DNA from: Mucilaginibacter sp. UBA5151
GTDB lineage: Bacteria > Bacteroidota > Bacteroidia > Sphingobacteriales > Sphingobacteriaceae
NCBI GenBank assembly: GCA_002413785.1
Contig: DHXR01000048.1
Span: 36,778-42,437, forward strand
Direction: 5' to 3'
DNA: 5,660 nt
Below, piece after piece: positions 5,610 to 5,660 of this stretch (the stretch's first letter is position 1; each line of letters opens with the position of its first letter). A model generated the notes under the pieces. It was given only the letters and a program-made list of their open reading frames with translations. It was not told the DNA's origin and ran no database searches. The position numbers and the translations under genes are program-made.

Positions 5610-5660
5610 GGAGAAAACGTTTTTTACCCTCTCTACGGCTTGGTGGCTGTGGCGCAACCC

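Noticed and set aside
5487..5659. Minus-strand frame open from the right edge to a stop near 5487
   Set aside because: It covers the same repeat and hairpin and shows no recognisable domain; it could be the tail of a gene beyond the edge, but nothing supports that.
5498..5660. Plus-strand frame from ATG 5498, open to the right edge (54 codons)
   Set aside because: It begins in a short tandem repeat whose unit length is not a multiple of three and runs through a hairpin; an open frame this short is expected by chance, and the product is very Lys/Arg-rich with no recognisable motif.

Overview
The window looks like chromosomal DNA from a member of the Bacteroidota, most plausibly the Sphingobacteriaceae (Mucilaginibacter/Pedobacter-like). 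This is inferred from very AT-rich intergenic DNA, starts mostly without Shine-Dalgarno sequences, a Bacteroidota-style UvrD/PcrA helicase (motif III GDDAQSIYAFRGA), a TPR-membrane-H-box protein, and a small XRE regulator with a coiled-coil tail. The genus assignment is inference; no rRNA or other marker gene is present.

Layout from left to right. (1) Positions 1-245, minus strand: the N-terminal part of a secreted protein made of 10-residue repeats; its 3' end lies off the left edge. (2) Positions 246-723: a 478-bp AT-rich divergent intergenic region with two perfect inverted repeats and no convincing gene. (3) Positions 724-2160, plus strand: a periplasmic TPR sensor with one membrane segment, a cytoplasmic coiled coil and a histidine-kinase H-box, but no ATPase domain. 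(4) Positions 2191-2478, minus strand: a small unrecognised ORF convergent with the TPR gene. (5) Positions 2649-3017, minus strand: an XRE-family regulator. (6) Positions 3018-3186: an AT-rich gap with several inverted repeats, possibly a promoter/operator for the regulator and a weak terminator for the helicase. (7) Positions 3187-5454, minus strand: a complete UvrD/PcrA helicase starting at TTG behind a strong Shine-Dalgarno. (8) Positions 5455-5660: intergenic DNA with a short tandem repeat and a GC-rich hairpin.

The helicase, the regulator and the small ORF lie on the same strand, but gaps of about 170 bp separate them, so they are probably separate transcription units. Nothing shows that these genes act in one pathway; the helicase is a housekeeping repair gene. 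I found no CRISPR array, tRNA, rRNA, insertion sequence or recognisable defence system. The two most unusual items are the secreted repeat protein, whose visible DNA repeats differ only at synonymous sites, and the TPR/H-box protein, which has a phospho-acceptor histidine but no kinase catalytic domain and lacks the residues usually next to that histidine.
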